DNA of 64,000 nt from Mycobacterium sp. URHD0025. Lineage in GTDB: Bacteria > Actinomycetota > Actinomycetes > Mycobacteriales > Mycobacteriaceae. The stretch is taken from positions 186,001 to 250,000 of the forward strand of contig NZ_KE384491.1 of NCBI RefSeq assembly GCF_000426065.1, given 5' to 3'. Of this stretch, positions 26,621 to 35,092 are shown one piece after another. The notes beneath the pieces are model-generated. The model was not told the origin of the DNA and ran no database searches. It saw only the letters and a program-made list of their open reading frames with translations. The translations under genes were made by a program, and so were the position numbers. Numbering within the stretch: the stretch's first letter is position 1; each line of letters begins with the position of its first letter.

Positions 26621-28255
26621 GTGACCATCAAGCACATCTCTCGCGAGGAAATCGCCGAGCTGCAACATCTCTCGCCGTTCGAACTCAAATCCAAGCTCAT
26701 CGAGCTCGCCGGTGAGCACGAGCAACGCACCACGTTCCAGATGCTCAACGCCGGACGCGGCAATCCGAACTTCATCGCCCCGACACCCAGGGAGGCGTTC
26801 TTCGCGCTGGGGGGATTCGCCCTGGAGGAATCTCGGGCCAACCGGGAGTGGGATCCCGAACTCGTCGGCGTACCGCAGAAGAACGGCATCGCCGATCGGT
26901 TCCGCGTCTGGCTGGACAAGCACCAAGGTGAACCGGGCATCGAATTGCTCAGTGGCGTCCTCAAATACGGGATCGAGCAATGTGACTTCAACCCCGACTC
27001 CTTCGTGTGGGAGTTGGCCGACTCGATCATCGGTGACCACTACCCCTCGCCGGACCGGATGCTCGTGCACAACGAGGAAATCACCAAGCGGTATCTCATG
27101 CAGGAACTGGCTCCGGACACAGACCTCGGCCAGTACGACCTGTTCGCCGTCGAAGGCGGAACCGCCGCGATGTGCTACATCTTCAATTCACTCATGGTCA
27201 ACCGGCTGGTCCACCGCGGTGACAAGGTCGCGCTGATGACACCGATCTTCACCCCCTACCTCGAGATCACCGAACTCGACGAGTTCAGCTTCGAGCAGGT
27301 CTTCATCCAGGCGTCCGGCACGTACGAAGACGGACGGCACAACTGGCAGTTCCCGGACTCCGAGATCGACAAGCTCCTGGATCCCGATATCAAGGTGCTC
27401 TACTGCGTGAACCCCACAAATCCGCCGTCGGTGCGCATCGCTCCGGACACGCTCGACCGGATCGCCGAGATCGTCAAGACCAAGCGGCAGGATCTGATCG
27501 TCATCACCGATGACGTGTACAGCACGTTCATCGACGGATTCCGGTCGCTCATGGGTGTCGCACCACGCAACACGATCACGGTCTACTCGTTCTCCAAGTA
27601 CTTCGGAGCGACCGGCTGGCGCCTGGGCACCATCGGTATCGCGCGGGACAACGTGTTCGACGAGATGCTCGCCGATCTCCCGGAAGAGGACAAGGTTGTC
27701 CTCGACAGGCGGTACAACCCGCTGACATTGCAGCCTCGCGAGATCAGATTCATCGACCGGCTGGTCGCCGACAGCCGCAACGTCGCGCTCAACCACACCG
27801 CGGGGCTGTCTCTGCCCCAGCAGTGCCAGATGCTGCTGTTCAGCGCCTACTGCCTGCTGGACCAGGCGGACCACTACAAGCATCAGGCGCAGGAGCTGAT
27901 CGCCAGGCGGTTCACTTCGCTGCAGGGCGGTATGCAGATCCAGCTCGCGAAGGATCCCAACCGCGTCGCGTACTACGTCGAACTGGACTTCCTGAACTGG
28001 GCCGCCGAGCGCGGCGACCCCGGGTTGATCGATTTCGTGAAGGCGAACTACGAGCCGACCGACATTCTGTTCCGGCTGGCCGAGCAGACCGGCGTGGTGT
28101 TGTTGAACGGCGGCGGTTTCGAAGGGCCGGAGTGGTCGATACGCGTCTCACTGGCGAACCTTCGTGACGTCCAGTACGAGGAGATCGGAAAGGCGATGAT
28201 CGCGGCGGCCGAGCAGTACGCGGCCGAATACAAGACAGCCAAATCCCGGTCGTAG
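26621..28255 (+). CDS. aspD: Aspartate 4-decarboxylase AspD (PLP enzyme)
   Basis: A 544-residue enzyme converting L-aspartate to L-alanine and CO2. It belongs to the class I/II aminotransferase fold but is longer than ordinary aspartate aminotransferases, as this family is. Visible features are VKTKRQDLIVITDDVYSTF with the PLP-contacting Asp/Tyr and the Schiff-base Lys in SFSKYFGATGWRLG (Lys 326). Decarboxylation consumes a cytoplasmic proton. Combined with electrogenic AspT exchange it yields proton motive force and acid tolerance. The GTG start has GGAAGGA eight bases upstream. No homologue of this pair occupies this spot in M. tuberculosis as I recall it. Confidence 0.9.
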   Translation: MTIKHISREEIAELQHLSPFELKSKLIELAGEHEQRTTFQMLNAGRGNPNFIAPTPREAFFALGGFALEESRANREWDPELVGVPQKNGIADRFRVWLDKHQGEPGIELLSGVLKYGIEQCDFNPDSFVWELADSIIGDHYPSPDRMLVHNEEITKRYLMQELAPDTDLGQYDLFAVEGGTAAMCYIFNSLMVNRLVHRGDKVALMTPIFTPYLEITELDEFSFEQVFIQASGTYEDGRHNWQFPDSEIDKLLDPDIKVLYCVNPTNPPSVRIAPDTLDRIAEIVKTKRQDLIVITDDVYSTFIDGFRSLMGVAPRNTITVYSFSKYFGATGWRLGTIGIARDNVFDEMLADLPEEDKVVLDRRYNPLTLQPREIRFIDRLVADSRNVALNHTAGLSLPQQCQMLLFSAYCLLDQADHYKHQAQELIARRFTSLQGGMQIQLAKDPNRVAYYVELDFLNWAAERGDPGLIDFVKANYEPTDILFRLAEQTGVVLLNGGGFEGPEWSIRVSLANLRDVQYEEIGKAMIAAAEQYAAEYKTAKSRS

Positions 28256-28276
28256 CGGGGCGATTCAGCCTGGCGC

Positions 28277-29131
28277 TCAGTCCAGCAACACCGTCGCGAA
28301 CGTGCCGATCTGTTCGAATCCGATGCGGGCGTACGTTGCTCGCGCCACGGTGTTGTAGCTGTTGACGTACAGGCTCGCGATGCGGCCCGAACTCACCACA
28401 GCTGCCGCGAGCGCCGCTGTGCCGGCAGTGCCCATCCCGTGACCGCGCCACTCCGGGTGCACCCACACTCCCTGGATTTGACCGACTGACGGCGACTGCG
28501 AACCGACCTCGGCCTTGAACACCACCTCACCCCGCTCGAACCGGGCCCATGCCCGTCCCGCGGCGATCAGGCCGGCGATGCGGCGGCGGTAGCCGCGGCC
28601 GCCGTCGCCCAGCCGTGGGTCGACACCGACCTCGCCTATGAACATGTCGACGGCCGCCACCAGGTAGGCGTCGAGCTCGTCCATGCGCACCGGACGGACC
28701 GCCGGGTCGATCACGGACTGCGGCATCGAGTCCAGCGCCATCAACGGCTGTTGCTCGCGGACGTCACGCGCGGTGCCCCACACCGACTCCAGCCGCCGCC
28801 ACATCGGCAGCACCAGCTCGGCCCGACCGACCAGGGATGAACAGCGACGAGCGGTGCTCATCGCCTTGTCCGAGAATGCCTTGAGATCCTCGGCATCCCC
28901 GCGCAACGGGATCAGATTGGGCCCGGCGTAACACAGCGACTCGGTGACACCCCGCCTGGTCCACAGTTCCCCGCCGATGGCGCCCGGTTCGACACCGAAC
29001 TCGGCGACGCGGGCGGCCACCATGCAGGAACCCACCGGATCGTCGTCGAACACCTGCAGACACGCGGCGGCGTCACGCACCACCGAAACTCGGCGCTCGT
29101 CGACGAGGCGGAACAGTGGCGGAGCCGACAT
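28277..29131 (-). CDS. GNAT N-acetyltransferase (Rv2867c-like)
   Basis: A 284-residue protein. Residues ~150-280 form a GNAT domain with the acetyl-CoA loop VWVHPEWRGHGMGTAGTAALAAAVVSSG and the C-terminal YARIGFEQIG. The first half is a separate domain (CMVAARVAEFGVEPGAIGGELW) of the type in paired-domain mycobacterial GNATs. The ATG at 29131 gives the same length as Rv2867c; an earlier in-frame start adds 15 residues. It closes the dxr-rip1-ispG operon. Its acceptor is unknown. Confidence 0.82.
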   Translation of the reverse strand: MSAPPLFRLVDERRVSVVRDAAACLQVFDDDPVGSCMVAARVAEFGVEPGAIGGELWTRRGVTESLCYAGPNLIPLRGDAEDLKAFSDKAMSTARRCSSLVGRAELVLPMWRRLESVWGTARDVREQQPLMALDSMPQSVIDPAVRPVRMDELDAYLVAAVDMFIGEVGVDPRLGDGGRGYRRRIAGLIAAGRAWARFERGEVVFKAEVGSQSPSVGQIQGVWVHPEWRGHGMGTAGTAALAAAVVSSGRIASLYVNSYNTVARATYARIGFEQIGTFATVLLD

Positions 29132-29186
29132 GGACGATTCTCTCTGTTGAAGCCGAGGCTGGGTGACCCCGCTCACAGGGTCGTTA

Positions 29187-30344
29187 TCAGCTTACGGTCA
29201 CCACTGGCGAACCGCTGGCATCATCTGTACCCGCCTGTTCGGCCAACCGCATCGCCTCTTCGATCAGCGTCTCCACGATCTGCGCTTCCGGGACGGTCTT
29301 GATGACCTCACCCTTGACGAAGATCTGACCCTTGCCGTTGCCGGAGGCGACCCCGAGATCAGCTTCACGGGCCTCGCCGGGGCCGTTGACGACGCATCCC
29401 ATCACCGCGACACGCAGCGGCACGTCGAGACCATCCAGGCCCGCGCTCACCGCGTTGGCCAGGGTGTACACGTCGACCTGGGCCCGTCCGCAGGACGGGC
29501 ACGACACGATCTCCAGGCCGCGGGGCCGCAGGTTCAGCGACTCCAGGATCTGGTTTCCGACCTTGACCTCTTCGGCCGGCGGCGCCGACAGGGACACCCG
29601 GATGGTGTCGCCGATGCCCTTCGACAGCAGCGCGCCGAATGCCACGGCGGACTTGATGGTGCCCTGGAATGCCGGGCCCGCTTCGGTGACACCGAGGTGC
29701 AGGGGGTAGTCGCACTGGGCGGCCAGCTGGGTGTAGGCCTCGACCATGATCACCGGGTCGTTGTGCTTGACGCTGATCTTGATGTCGCCGAAGCCGTGCT
29801 CCTCGAACAGCGAGGCTTCCCACAGCGCGGACTCGACGAGCGCCTCGGGTGTGGCCTTGCCGTATTTCTTCATCAACCGCGGGTCCAGCGAACCGGCATT
29901 GACACCGATCCGGATGGGGATGCCGGCTTCCCCGGCGGCCTTGGCCACCTCTTTGACCCGGCCGTCGAACTCCTTGATGTTGCCGGGGTTGACGCGCACG
30001 GCGGCGCAGCCGGCGTCGATCGCGGCGAAGATGTACTTGGGCTGGAAGTGGATGTCGGCGATCACCGGGATCTGGCTGTGCCGGGCGATCTCGGCGAGCG
30101 CGTCGGCGTCCTCCTGGCGGGGGCAGGCCACCCGCACGATGTCGCAACCCGAGGCGGTCAGCTCGGCGATCTGCTGCAGCGTCGAGTTGACGTCGTGAGT
30201 CTTTGTGGTGCACATGGATTGCACCGCGATCGGGTGCTCGCTGCCGATGCCGACGCCACCCACGTCGAGCTGCCGGGTCTTACGCCGTGGCGCCAGTGTG
30301 GGCGCCGGGGGTGCGGGCATTCCCAAACCGATGGACGCTGTCAT
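29187..30344 (-). CDS. ispG: 4-hydroxy-3-methylbut-2-enyl diphosphate synthase IspG (GcpE)
   Basis: A 385-residue [4Fe-4S] enzyme of the MEP isoprenoid pathway that reduces 2-C-methyl-D-erythritol 2,4-cyclodiphosphate. An N-terminal TIM barrel begins RQLDVGGVGIGSEHPIAVQSMCTTKTHD. The cluster Cys residues are in EIVSCPSCGR near residue 280 and in VMGCVVNGPGE near 320. It follows rip1 by 10 bases in the same operon as dxr, so two MEP-pathway steps are co-transcribed. Confidence 0.96.
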   Translation of the reverse strand: MTASIGLGMPAPPAPTLAPRRKTRQLDVGGVGIGSEHPIAVQSMCTTKTHDVNSTLQQIAELTASGCDIVRVACPRQEDADALAEIARHSQIPVIADIHFQPKYIFAAIDAGCAAVRVNPGNIKEFDGRVKEVAKAAGEAGIPIRIGVNAGSLDPRLMKKYGKATPEALVESALWEASLFEEHGFGDIKISVKHNDPVIMVEAYTQLAAQCDYPLHLGVTEAGPAFQGTIKSAVAFGALLSKGIGDTIRVSLSAPPAEEVKVGNQILESLNLRPRGLEIVSCPSCGRAQVDVYTLANAVSAGLDGLDVPLRVAVMGCVVNGPGEAREADLGVASGNGKGQIFVKGEVIKTVPEAQIVETLIEEAMRLAEQAGTDDASGSPVVTVS

Positions 30345-30354
30345 GTGGGATCTC

Positions 30355-31575
30355 CTACTGGAAGATGCTGAGTGGGTTGACCAGGTCGGCCGTGACGGTC
30401 AGCAACGTGTAGCCCAGCACGACCACCAACACCACGTACGTGGCCGGCATGAGTTTGAGGTAGTTGACCGGGCCCGCGGCGACTTTGCCGAAGGCGGCAC
30501 GGATCATGTTGCGGATCTTCTCGTACGTCGCCACCGCGATGTGGCCCCCGTCGAACGGCAGCAGCGGCACGAGGTTGATCGCGCCGAGCACAAAGTTCAA
30601 CTGCGCCAGGAAGAACCAGAACGCCACCCACAGGCCGGCCTCGACGGTCTCGCCGCCGATGATGCTCGCGCCGACCACGCTGATCGGGGTTTCCTTGTCC
30701 CGCTCACCGCCGCCGATGGCATGCACCAGGGCGCCGATCTTGGTGGGGATCTTGGCCAGGGACTTGCCCAACTCGACGATCATGTCGCCGGTGAACGACA
30801 CCGTCGCCGGCACCGCCTCGATCGGGTTGTACGGGGTGGGCGGCGCGACCGCGACCGCGCTGACGCCGATCGCGCCGACGGTGGCGGGCGTCTTCGCGTC
30901 CGCACTCGTGAAGCGCTGCGTCTGGGTCACGTCGACAACGGTGTTGATGGTCTGGCCGTCACGCTTGAGCTCGATGGGCACCGGGCCGTTGAGCTTGCGC
31001 ACCGCGGCGGCCATCTGGCTGAAATCGGAGACCTTGGTGTCGCCGACCTTGACGATCTCGTCGCCTGCCCGGATACCGGCCTGGGCCGCGGGGCCGGGCC
31101 CCGTGCACTCACCCATTTTGTCGAGGCTCAGTTGTGCTGCGACACAGCCGGTTTCGCCGACGATCGCGGTGGTGGGCTGCTTGATGTTGGGCAGGCCCCA
31201 CATGATCGCAATGGCGTACAGGAGCACCAGGCCGATGATGAAGTTCATCGCGGGCCCGGCGAACAGCACCGCGACGCGCTTCCAGACCTTCTGCTTGTAC
31301 ATCGCGTAGGGCCGGTCTTCCGGAGCGATTTCATCGACCGACGTCATGCCCGCGATGTCGCAGAAGCCGCCCAGCGGGATGGCCTTGATGCCGTATTCGG
31401 TCTCGCCCAGCGCATTGGGGCGCCGCGTCGACCACAGCGTCGGGCCGAAACCGACGAAGTAGCGACGGACCTTCATCCCGGTGGCGCGCGCCACCCACAT
31501 GTGCCCGCATTCGTGCAGAGCCACCGATACCAGGATGGCCAGCGCGAAAAGCGCGATGCCGATGACGAACATCAT
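30355..31575 (-). CDS. rip1: Site-2 intramembrane zinc protease Rip1
   Basis: A 406-residue membrane metalloprotease. The zinc motif HECGH is in the first helix (VALHECGHMWVARATG) and the third ligand is in NLVPLLPFDGGHIA near residue 340. A PDZ domain lies between (AGIRAGDEIVKVGDTKVSDFSQMAAAVRKL). In M. tuberculosis it clips anti-sigma factors such as RskA, RslA and RsmA. The ATG at 31575 overlaps the dxr stop (ATGA). Confidence 0.95.
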   Translation of the reverse strand: MMFVIGIALFALAILVSVALHECGHMWVARATGMKVRRYFVGFGPTLWSTRRPNALGETEYGIKAIPLGGFCDIAGMTSVDEIAPEDRPYAMYKQKVWKRVAVLFAGPAMNFIIGLVLLYAIAIMWGLPNIKQPTTAIVGETGCVAAQLSLDKMGECTGPGPAAQAGIRAGDEIVKVGDTKVSDFSQMAAAVRKLNGPVPIELKRDGQTINTVVDVTQTQRFTSADAKTPATVGAIGVSAVAVAPPTPYNPIEAVPATVSFTGDMIVELGKSLAKIPTKIGALVHAIGGGERDKETPISVVGASIIGGETVEAGLWVAFWFFLAQLNFVLGAINLVPLLPFDGGHIAVATYEKIRNMIRAAFGKVAAGPVNYLKLMPATYVVLVVVLGYTLLTVTADLVNPLSIFQ

Positions 31576-32756
31576 TTGGTGACGAGCCCTTTTCTGACGG
31601 ATTTCTGCTCAAGGCGCGTCTCGATGGCCTGCCGTGCCTTTTCTCTGGCCCACCGCTGCGCATCGAGTACGTCTTCCACGGTAGCGGGTTCGGCAGCCCA
31701 CTGGTCGGCAGCGTGCAACACGTCACCGACGGTTTGCACGATCGCCGGGAACGGGATGCCGCCGGAGAGGAAGGCCGCTGCCGCCTCTTCGTTGGCGGCG
31801 TTGTACACGGCGGTCAGGCAGCCACCACGGGTTCCGGCGTGGGCGGCAAGCTGCACCGCGGGGAACACCTCGTTGTCCAGCGGCAGGAATTCCCAGGTGG
31901 AGGCGGTGGTGAAGTCACAGGCCAGGGCTGCGCCGGGAACCCGTTCCGGCCAGCCCAGCGCCAGTGCGATCGGCAGTTTCATGTCCGGCGGGCTGGCCTG
32001 GGCCAGTGTCGAACCGTCGGTGAAGGTGGCCATCGAGTGCACGATCGACTGCGGATGGACAACCACCTCGATCCGCTCGTAGTCGATGCCGAATAGCAGA
32101 TGCGTCTCGATGAGCTCCAGACCCTTGTTGACCAGGGTCGCCGAATTCAGTGTGTTCATCGGGCCCATCGACCAGGTCGGGTGCTTGCCGGCCTGTTCCG
32201 GGGTGACCGACTCCAGATCGGCGGCCGACCATCCCAGGAACGGCCCGCCCGAGGCGGTGAGCACGATCTTGGCGACCTCGTCGGCGGTGCCACCGCGCAG
32301 GCACTGCGCCATCGCGGAATGCTCGGAGTCCACGGGAACGATCTGCCCCGGCGCGGCCGCCTTGAGCACCAGCGGGCCGCCCGCGACCAGCGATTCCTTG
32401 TTGGCCAGGGCCAGGCGCGCGCCGGTGCCCAGGGCGGCGAGTGTCGGCGCCAGGCCCAATGCTCCGACCAGCGCGTTGAGCACCACGTCGGCGGCGGTGT
32501 TCTCGACCAGACGGGTCGCCGCGTCGGGCCCGGCGTACGTCACGTCGCCGATCTGGTCTGCCGCGGCCTTGTCGGCGACGGCGACGTTCCCGACGCCGGT
32601 GGCGGCGCGCTGGGCCGCGAGCAGCTCGGGATTTCCGCCGCCGGCGGCCAGACCGACGACCTCGAACCGGTCGGGGTTGGCCGCGATGACCTCGAGCGCC
32701 TGGGTGCCGATCGATCCGGTGCTTCCGAGTATCAGCACGCGCATTCTGTCGCTCAC
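31572..32756 (-). CDS. dxr: 1-deoxy-D-xylulose 5-phosphate reductoisomerase Dxr
   Basis: A 394-residue enzyme that makes MEP from DXP with NADPH and a divalent metal. The Rossmann motif is VLILGSTGSIGTQAL at the N-terminus. Metal and substrate residues lie in PVDSEHSAMAQCL and TASGGPFLGW, then HPTWSMGPMNTLNSATLVNKGLE in parts. The start at 32756 is a GTG; an ATG four codons later (MRVLILG) is an alternative. It heads the operon dxr-rip1-ispG-GNAT. Confidence 0.96.
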   Translation of the reverse strand: MSDRMRVLILGSTGSIGTQALEVIAANPDRFEVVGLAAGGGNPELLAAQRAATGVGNVAVADKAAADQIGDVTYAGPDAATRLVENTAADVVLNALVGALGLAPTLAALGTGARLALANKESLVAGGPLVLKAAAPGQIVPVDSEHSAMAQCLRGGTADEVAKIVLTASGGPFLGWSAADLESVTPEQAGKHPTWSMGPMNTLNSATLVNKGLELIETHLLFGIDYERIEVVVHPQSIVHSMATFTDGSTLAQASPPDMKLPIALALGWPERVPGAALACDFTTASTWEFLPLDNEVFPAVQLAAHAGTRGGCLTAVYNAANEEAAAAFLSGGIPFPAIVQTVGDVLHAADQWAAEPATVEDVLDAQRWAREKARQAIETRLEQKSVRKGLVTK

Positions 32757-32828
32757 CAGTCCATTGTGCCGCGCTGTGACGGGCGTTCCCTAATGTGCGC
32801 TCATCGCGTGCCAACCGTCCCGACGGGC

Positions 32829-33692
32829 TCAGGCCTGACCCGAGTCCGGAGCCTGCCGTGCGGAAGGGTCGGCGGTGGCCTCGATCTTGTGCACCAGGCC
32901 GTCGCGGATGGTCAGCACCACGACGGCGAACAGCCGGCGTCGGTCGTAGGCCAGCAACACCGGCTCAGCCGCGCACACCACCGTCGCCCCAGGGCCGAGG
33001 TAGCGCAGCAGATTCGTCGCGACGTCGCGGCGGCCGTGGTTGACCTGACGTAGCGCCGGGTCGGTGAGCACCGTGCCGACACCCCAGACGCTCGGGTCGA
33101 GAACCGAGGCCAGTGCCTCCAGATCGCCGTTGGCGCATGCTGCGATGAACGCATCGGTGACATGCCGGTGTTCATCGGCATTGACCTCGGCCAGCGCCGG
33201 CGCGGCGCCGGTCACCTTCATTCGGGCCCGGCGCGCCAACTGCCGACACGTCCCGATCGGCCGTCCTACCGTGTCGGCGATCTCGTCGAACGGGATCCGG
33301 AAGATGTCGTGGAGCACGAACGCGACGCGCTCACCGGGGCTGAGGCGGGCGAGCACCGCCAAAAGCGCCGAGCCGACCCGATCGTCGAGCGTGACGCGGT
33401 CGGCGGGGTCGGAACCGTGGGCCGCGGTCACCTCGAGCGCGGCCGAGCCGTCCGGGCGTTCGAATCGAGCGCGTGCGGACCGCAGGATGTCCAGGGACAG
33501 CCGGCCGGCCACCACGGTCAACCAGGCCCGGACATCGTCGAGGTGGTCCGGGTCGGTCCGGGCCAGCCGCAGAAATGCCTCTTGTGCGACATCTTCGGCG
33601 TCGCCGATGTCGCCCAGCATCCGGTAGGCGAGGTTGACCAGATACGGGTGATGGTCGCGCCACGCCGCTTCGAGGGCCGCGGATTCGTTCAT
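32829..33692 (-). CDS. ECF sigma factor with C-terminal SnoaL-like domain (SigJ/ECF41-like)
   Basis: A 287-residue protein. Region 2 is at residues ~10-80 (YRMLGDIGDAEDVAQEAFLRLAR) and region 4 at ~115-165 (LSPGERVAFVLHDIFRIPFDEIADTVGRPIGTCRQLARRAR in parts). An NTF2/SnoaL-like extension of about 115 residues follows. ECF41-type factors use this extension in place of an anti-sigma factor and are usually next to a small oxidoreductase or epimerase gene, as here. The usual DGGGK-type motif of ECF41 is not clear (DPSVWGVG instead), so the subgroup is approximate. A promoter matching the divergent gene's lies just upstream, which suggests autoregulation. Confidence 0.85.
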   Translation of the reverse strand: MNESAALEAAWRDHHPYLVNLAYRMLGDIGDAEDVAQEAFLRLARTDPDHLDDVRAWLTVVAGRLSLDILRSARARFERPDGSAALEVTAAHGSDPADRVTLDDRVGSALLAVLARLSPGERVAFVLHDIFRIPFDEIADTVGRPIGTCRQLARRARMKVTGAAPALAEVNADEHRHVTDAFIAACANGDLEALASVLDPSVWGVGTVLTDPALRQVNHGRRDVATNLLRYLGPGATVVCAAEPVLLAYDRRRLFAVVVLTIRDGLVHKIEATADPSARQAPDSGQA

Positions 33693-33700
33693 GTGATTAC

Positions 33701-33727
33701 GACGAATCCGGGGGCCGGAAAGTTACC
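33701..33727 (-). promoter_or_regulatory. ECF-type promoter of the sigma factor gene
   Basis: On the minus strand GGTAAC (33727-33722), 17 bases, then CGTC (33704-33701), eight bases from the ATG. The -35 context GTAACTTTCCGG is nearly identical to that of the divergent promoter at 33749. The -10 CGTC is typical of ECF promoters. Confidence 0.65.
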
Positions 33728-33748
33728 GGATGTCCGATCGGCTTCCGC

Positions 33749-33775
33749 TGTAACTTTTCGGACGACCGCCCCGTC
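33749..33775 (+). promoter_or_regulatory. ECF-type promoter of the NmrA-like/Ddn-like operon
   Basis: TGTAAC (33749-33754), 17 bases, then CGTC (33772-33775), nine bases before the ATG at 33785. The extended -35 GTAACTTTTCGG differs by one base from that of the opposing promoter. The same spacing on both sides supports recognition by the adjacent sigma factor. Confidence 0.65.
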
Positions 33776-33784
33776 CTTGATGGC

Positions 33785-34627
33785 ATGAACACAATTCTCG
33801 TCACGGGCGCAACCGGTAACGTCGGCCGCCCGCTCGTCGCCGAACTTCTCCGTGCCGGTGCCCACGTGCGGGCGGTCAGCCGCAGTCCCGAAACGACCGG
33901 GTTTCCGCCCGGCGTCGAGGTGGTGCGATCGGCCGCCGAGGGCGTGGCCGGCGCGTCGGCGGTCTTCCTCAACTCCCGGGCGTTGGGGCAGGAACTGGCC
34001 GCGACCGTCGACCTCGCCCGCGCGGCGGGGGTGCAACGCCTTGTCGCGCTGTCGGCGATCAACGCCGATGACGACGATTCCCGGCAGCCGTCGCGCGTGC
34101 GCGGGGACCGCAACCGCGAAGTAGAGCAGCTGGCCGTTTCCTCCGGACTGGAATGGGTCAGCCTGCGCCCCACGGTTTTCGCCTCCAATTTCGCCGGTAT
34201 GTGGTCGGCACAGATCCGGGCCGGCGATGTGGTGAGCGGCCCGTACGCCGCAGCCTCTACCGCGGTCATCGTCGACGCCGACATCTCGGCCGTGGCCGCG
34301 GTGGCTCTGCTCACCGACGATCTTGTGGGGCAGCGCATTCCACTGACCGGCCCGCAGGCGCTGACCAACACCGAACTGGTGGAGACGCTCGGGCGGGTAC
34401 TGCGCCGGCCGCTGCGCTACCACGAGGCGCCAACCGATGTGGTGCGGCAGCGGTTCGTGGATCTCGGCTTCGGCGCCGCGTTCGCCGACGCGTACATGGG
34501 CCTGCTTGCCGACACCGTCGAACGGCCCGCACTCGTCACTCATGAGGTGGACAAGATTCTCGGCCGGCCGGCGACCACGTTCGCCGACTGGGTGGCCGGC
34601 CATCGCGAGTTCTTCGCCAATAGTTAA
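33785..34627 (+). CDS. NmrA-like NAD(P)-binding reductase/epimerase family protein
   Basis: A 280-residue atypical SDR. The NAD(P) motif TGATGNVGRPL is near residue 8 and an Arg after beta-2 (AVSRSPE) suggests NADPH. There is no classical YxxxK. The layout (LRPTVFASNFAGMW, TDDLVGQRIPLTGPQALTNTELVETL) matches the NmrA/azoreductase-like group. It is the expected oxidoreductase/epimerase partner of an ECF41-like sigma factor and starts 9 bases after the CGTC -10. A Ddn-like gene follows after 12 bases. Confidence 0.8.
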   Translation: MNTILVTGATGNVGRPLVAELLRAGAHVRAVSRSPETTGFPPGVEVVRSAAEGVAGASAVFLNSRALGQELAATVDLARAAGVQRLVALSAINADDDDSRQPSRVRGDRNREVEQLAVSSGLEWVSLRPTVFASNFAGMWSAQIRAGDVVSGPYAAASTAVIVDADISAVAAVALLTDDLVGQRIPLTGPQALTNTELVETLGRVLRRPLRYHEAPTDVVRQRFVDLGFGAAFADAYMGLLADTVERPALVTHEVDKILGRPATTFADWVAGHREFFANS

Positions 34628-34639
34628 GGGGCGCAAAAC

Positions 34640-35092
34640 ATGTCTGAACGAAAGACCGACCTGCGGCCGCCACGGTGGCTCAAGCCGATGAACAAACTGA
34701 TGATGGCGGTGCAACGCCTCGGCATCCCAACCGGCCCGGCGATGGTGCTGACGGTTCCCGGCCGCAAGACCGGAGCGCCGCGCAGCACGCCCATGACGCC
34801 ATTCGATCTCGACGGTGGGCTCTATACGGTCGCGGGCTATCCGGGCTCCGACTGGGCGGCCAACGCCCGTGCCGCCGGCACCGGGACGCTGACGCGTGGC
34901 CGCCGGTCGCGGCCGGTCAGGATCGTCGAGCTCACGCCTGACCAGTCGCGCCCGGTGCTGCGTGCGTTCGCGGTCAAAGTGCCCGTCGGCGTCGGGTTCG
35001 CCAAGCGCAGCGGCCTCGTCGTCGACGGCACGCCTGACGAATTCGAGGCACTGGCCGGCCGTTTGACGGTGTTCCGGTTCGACCCCGCTTAG
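34640..35092 (+). CDS. Deazaflavin (F420)-dependent nitroreductase family protein (Ddn-like)
   Basis: A 150-residue split-barrel protein with the family pattern MVLTVPGRKTGAPRSTPM near residue 35 and GLYTVAGYPGSDWAANARAAG near 60-80. Relatives bind F420 and reduce quinones or nitro compounds; others bind fatty acids or flavins. It forms a two-gene operon with the NmrA-like gene and is likely in the same ECF regulon. Its stop overlaps the convergent DUF4097 stop by four bases. Confidence 0.8.
   Translation: MSERKTDLRPPRWLKPMNKLMMAVQRLGIPTGPAMVLTVPGRKTGAPRSTPMTPFDLDGGLYTVAGYPGSDWAANARAAGTGTLTRGRRSRPVRIVELTPDQSRPVLRAFAVKVPVGVGFAKRSGLVVDGTPDEFEALAGRLTVFRFDPA

Noticed and set aside
30205..32082. 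A 625-codon plus-strand frame across ispG, rip1 and dxr
   Set aside because: It is antisense to three conserved enzymes with full motifs; its translation is low-complexity (His, Arg, Asp rich).
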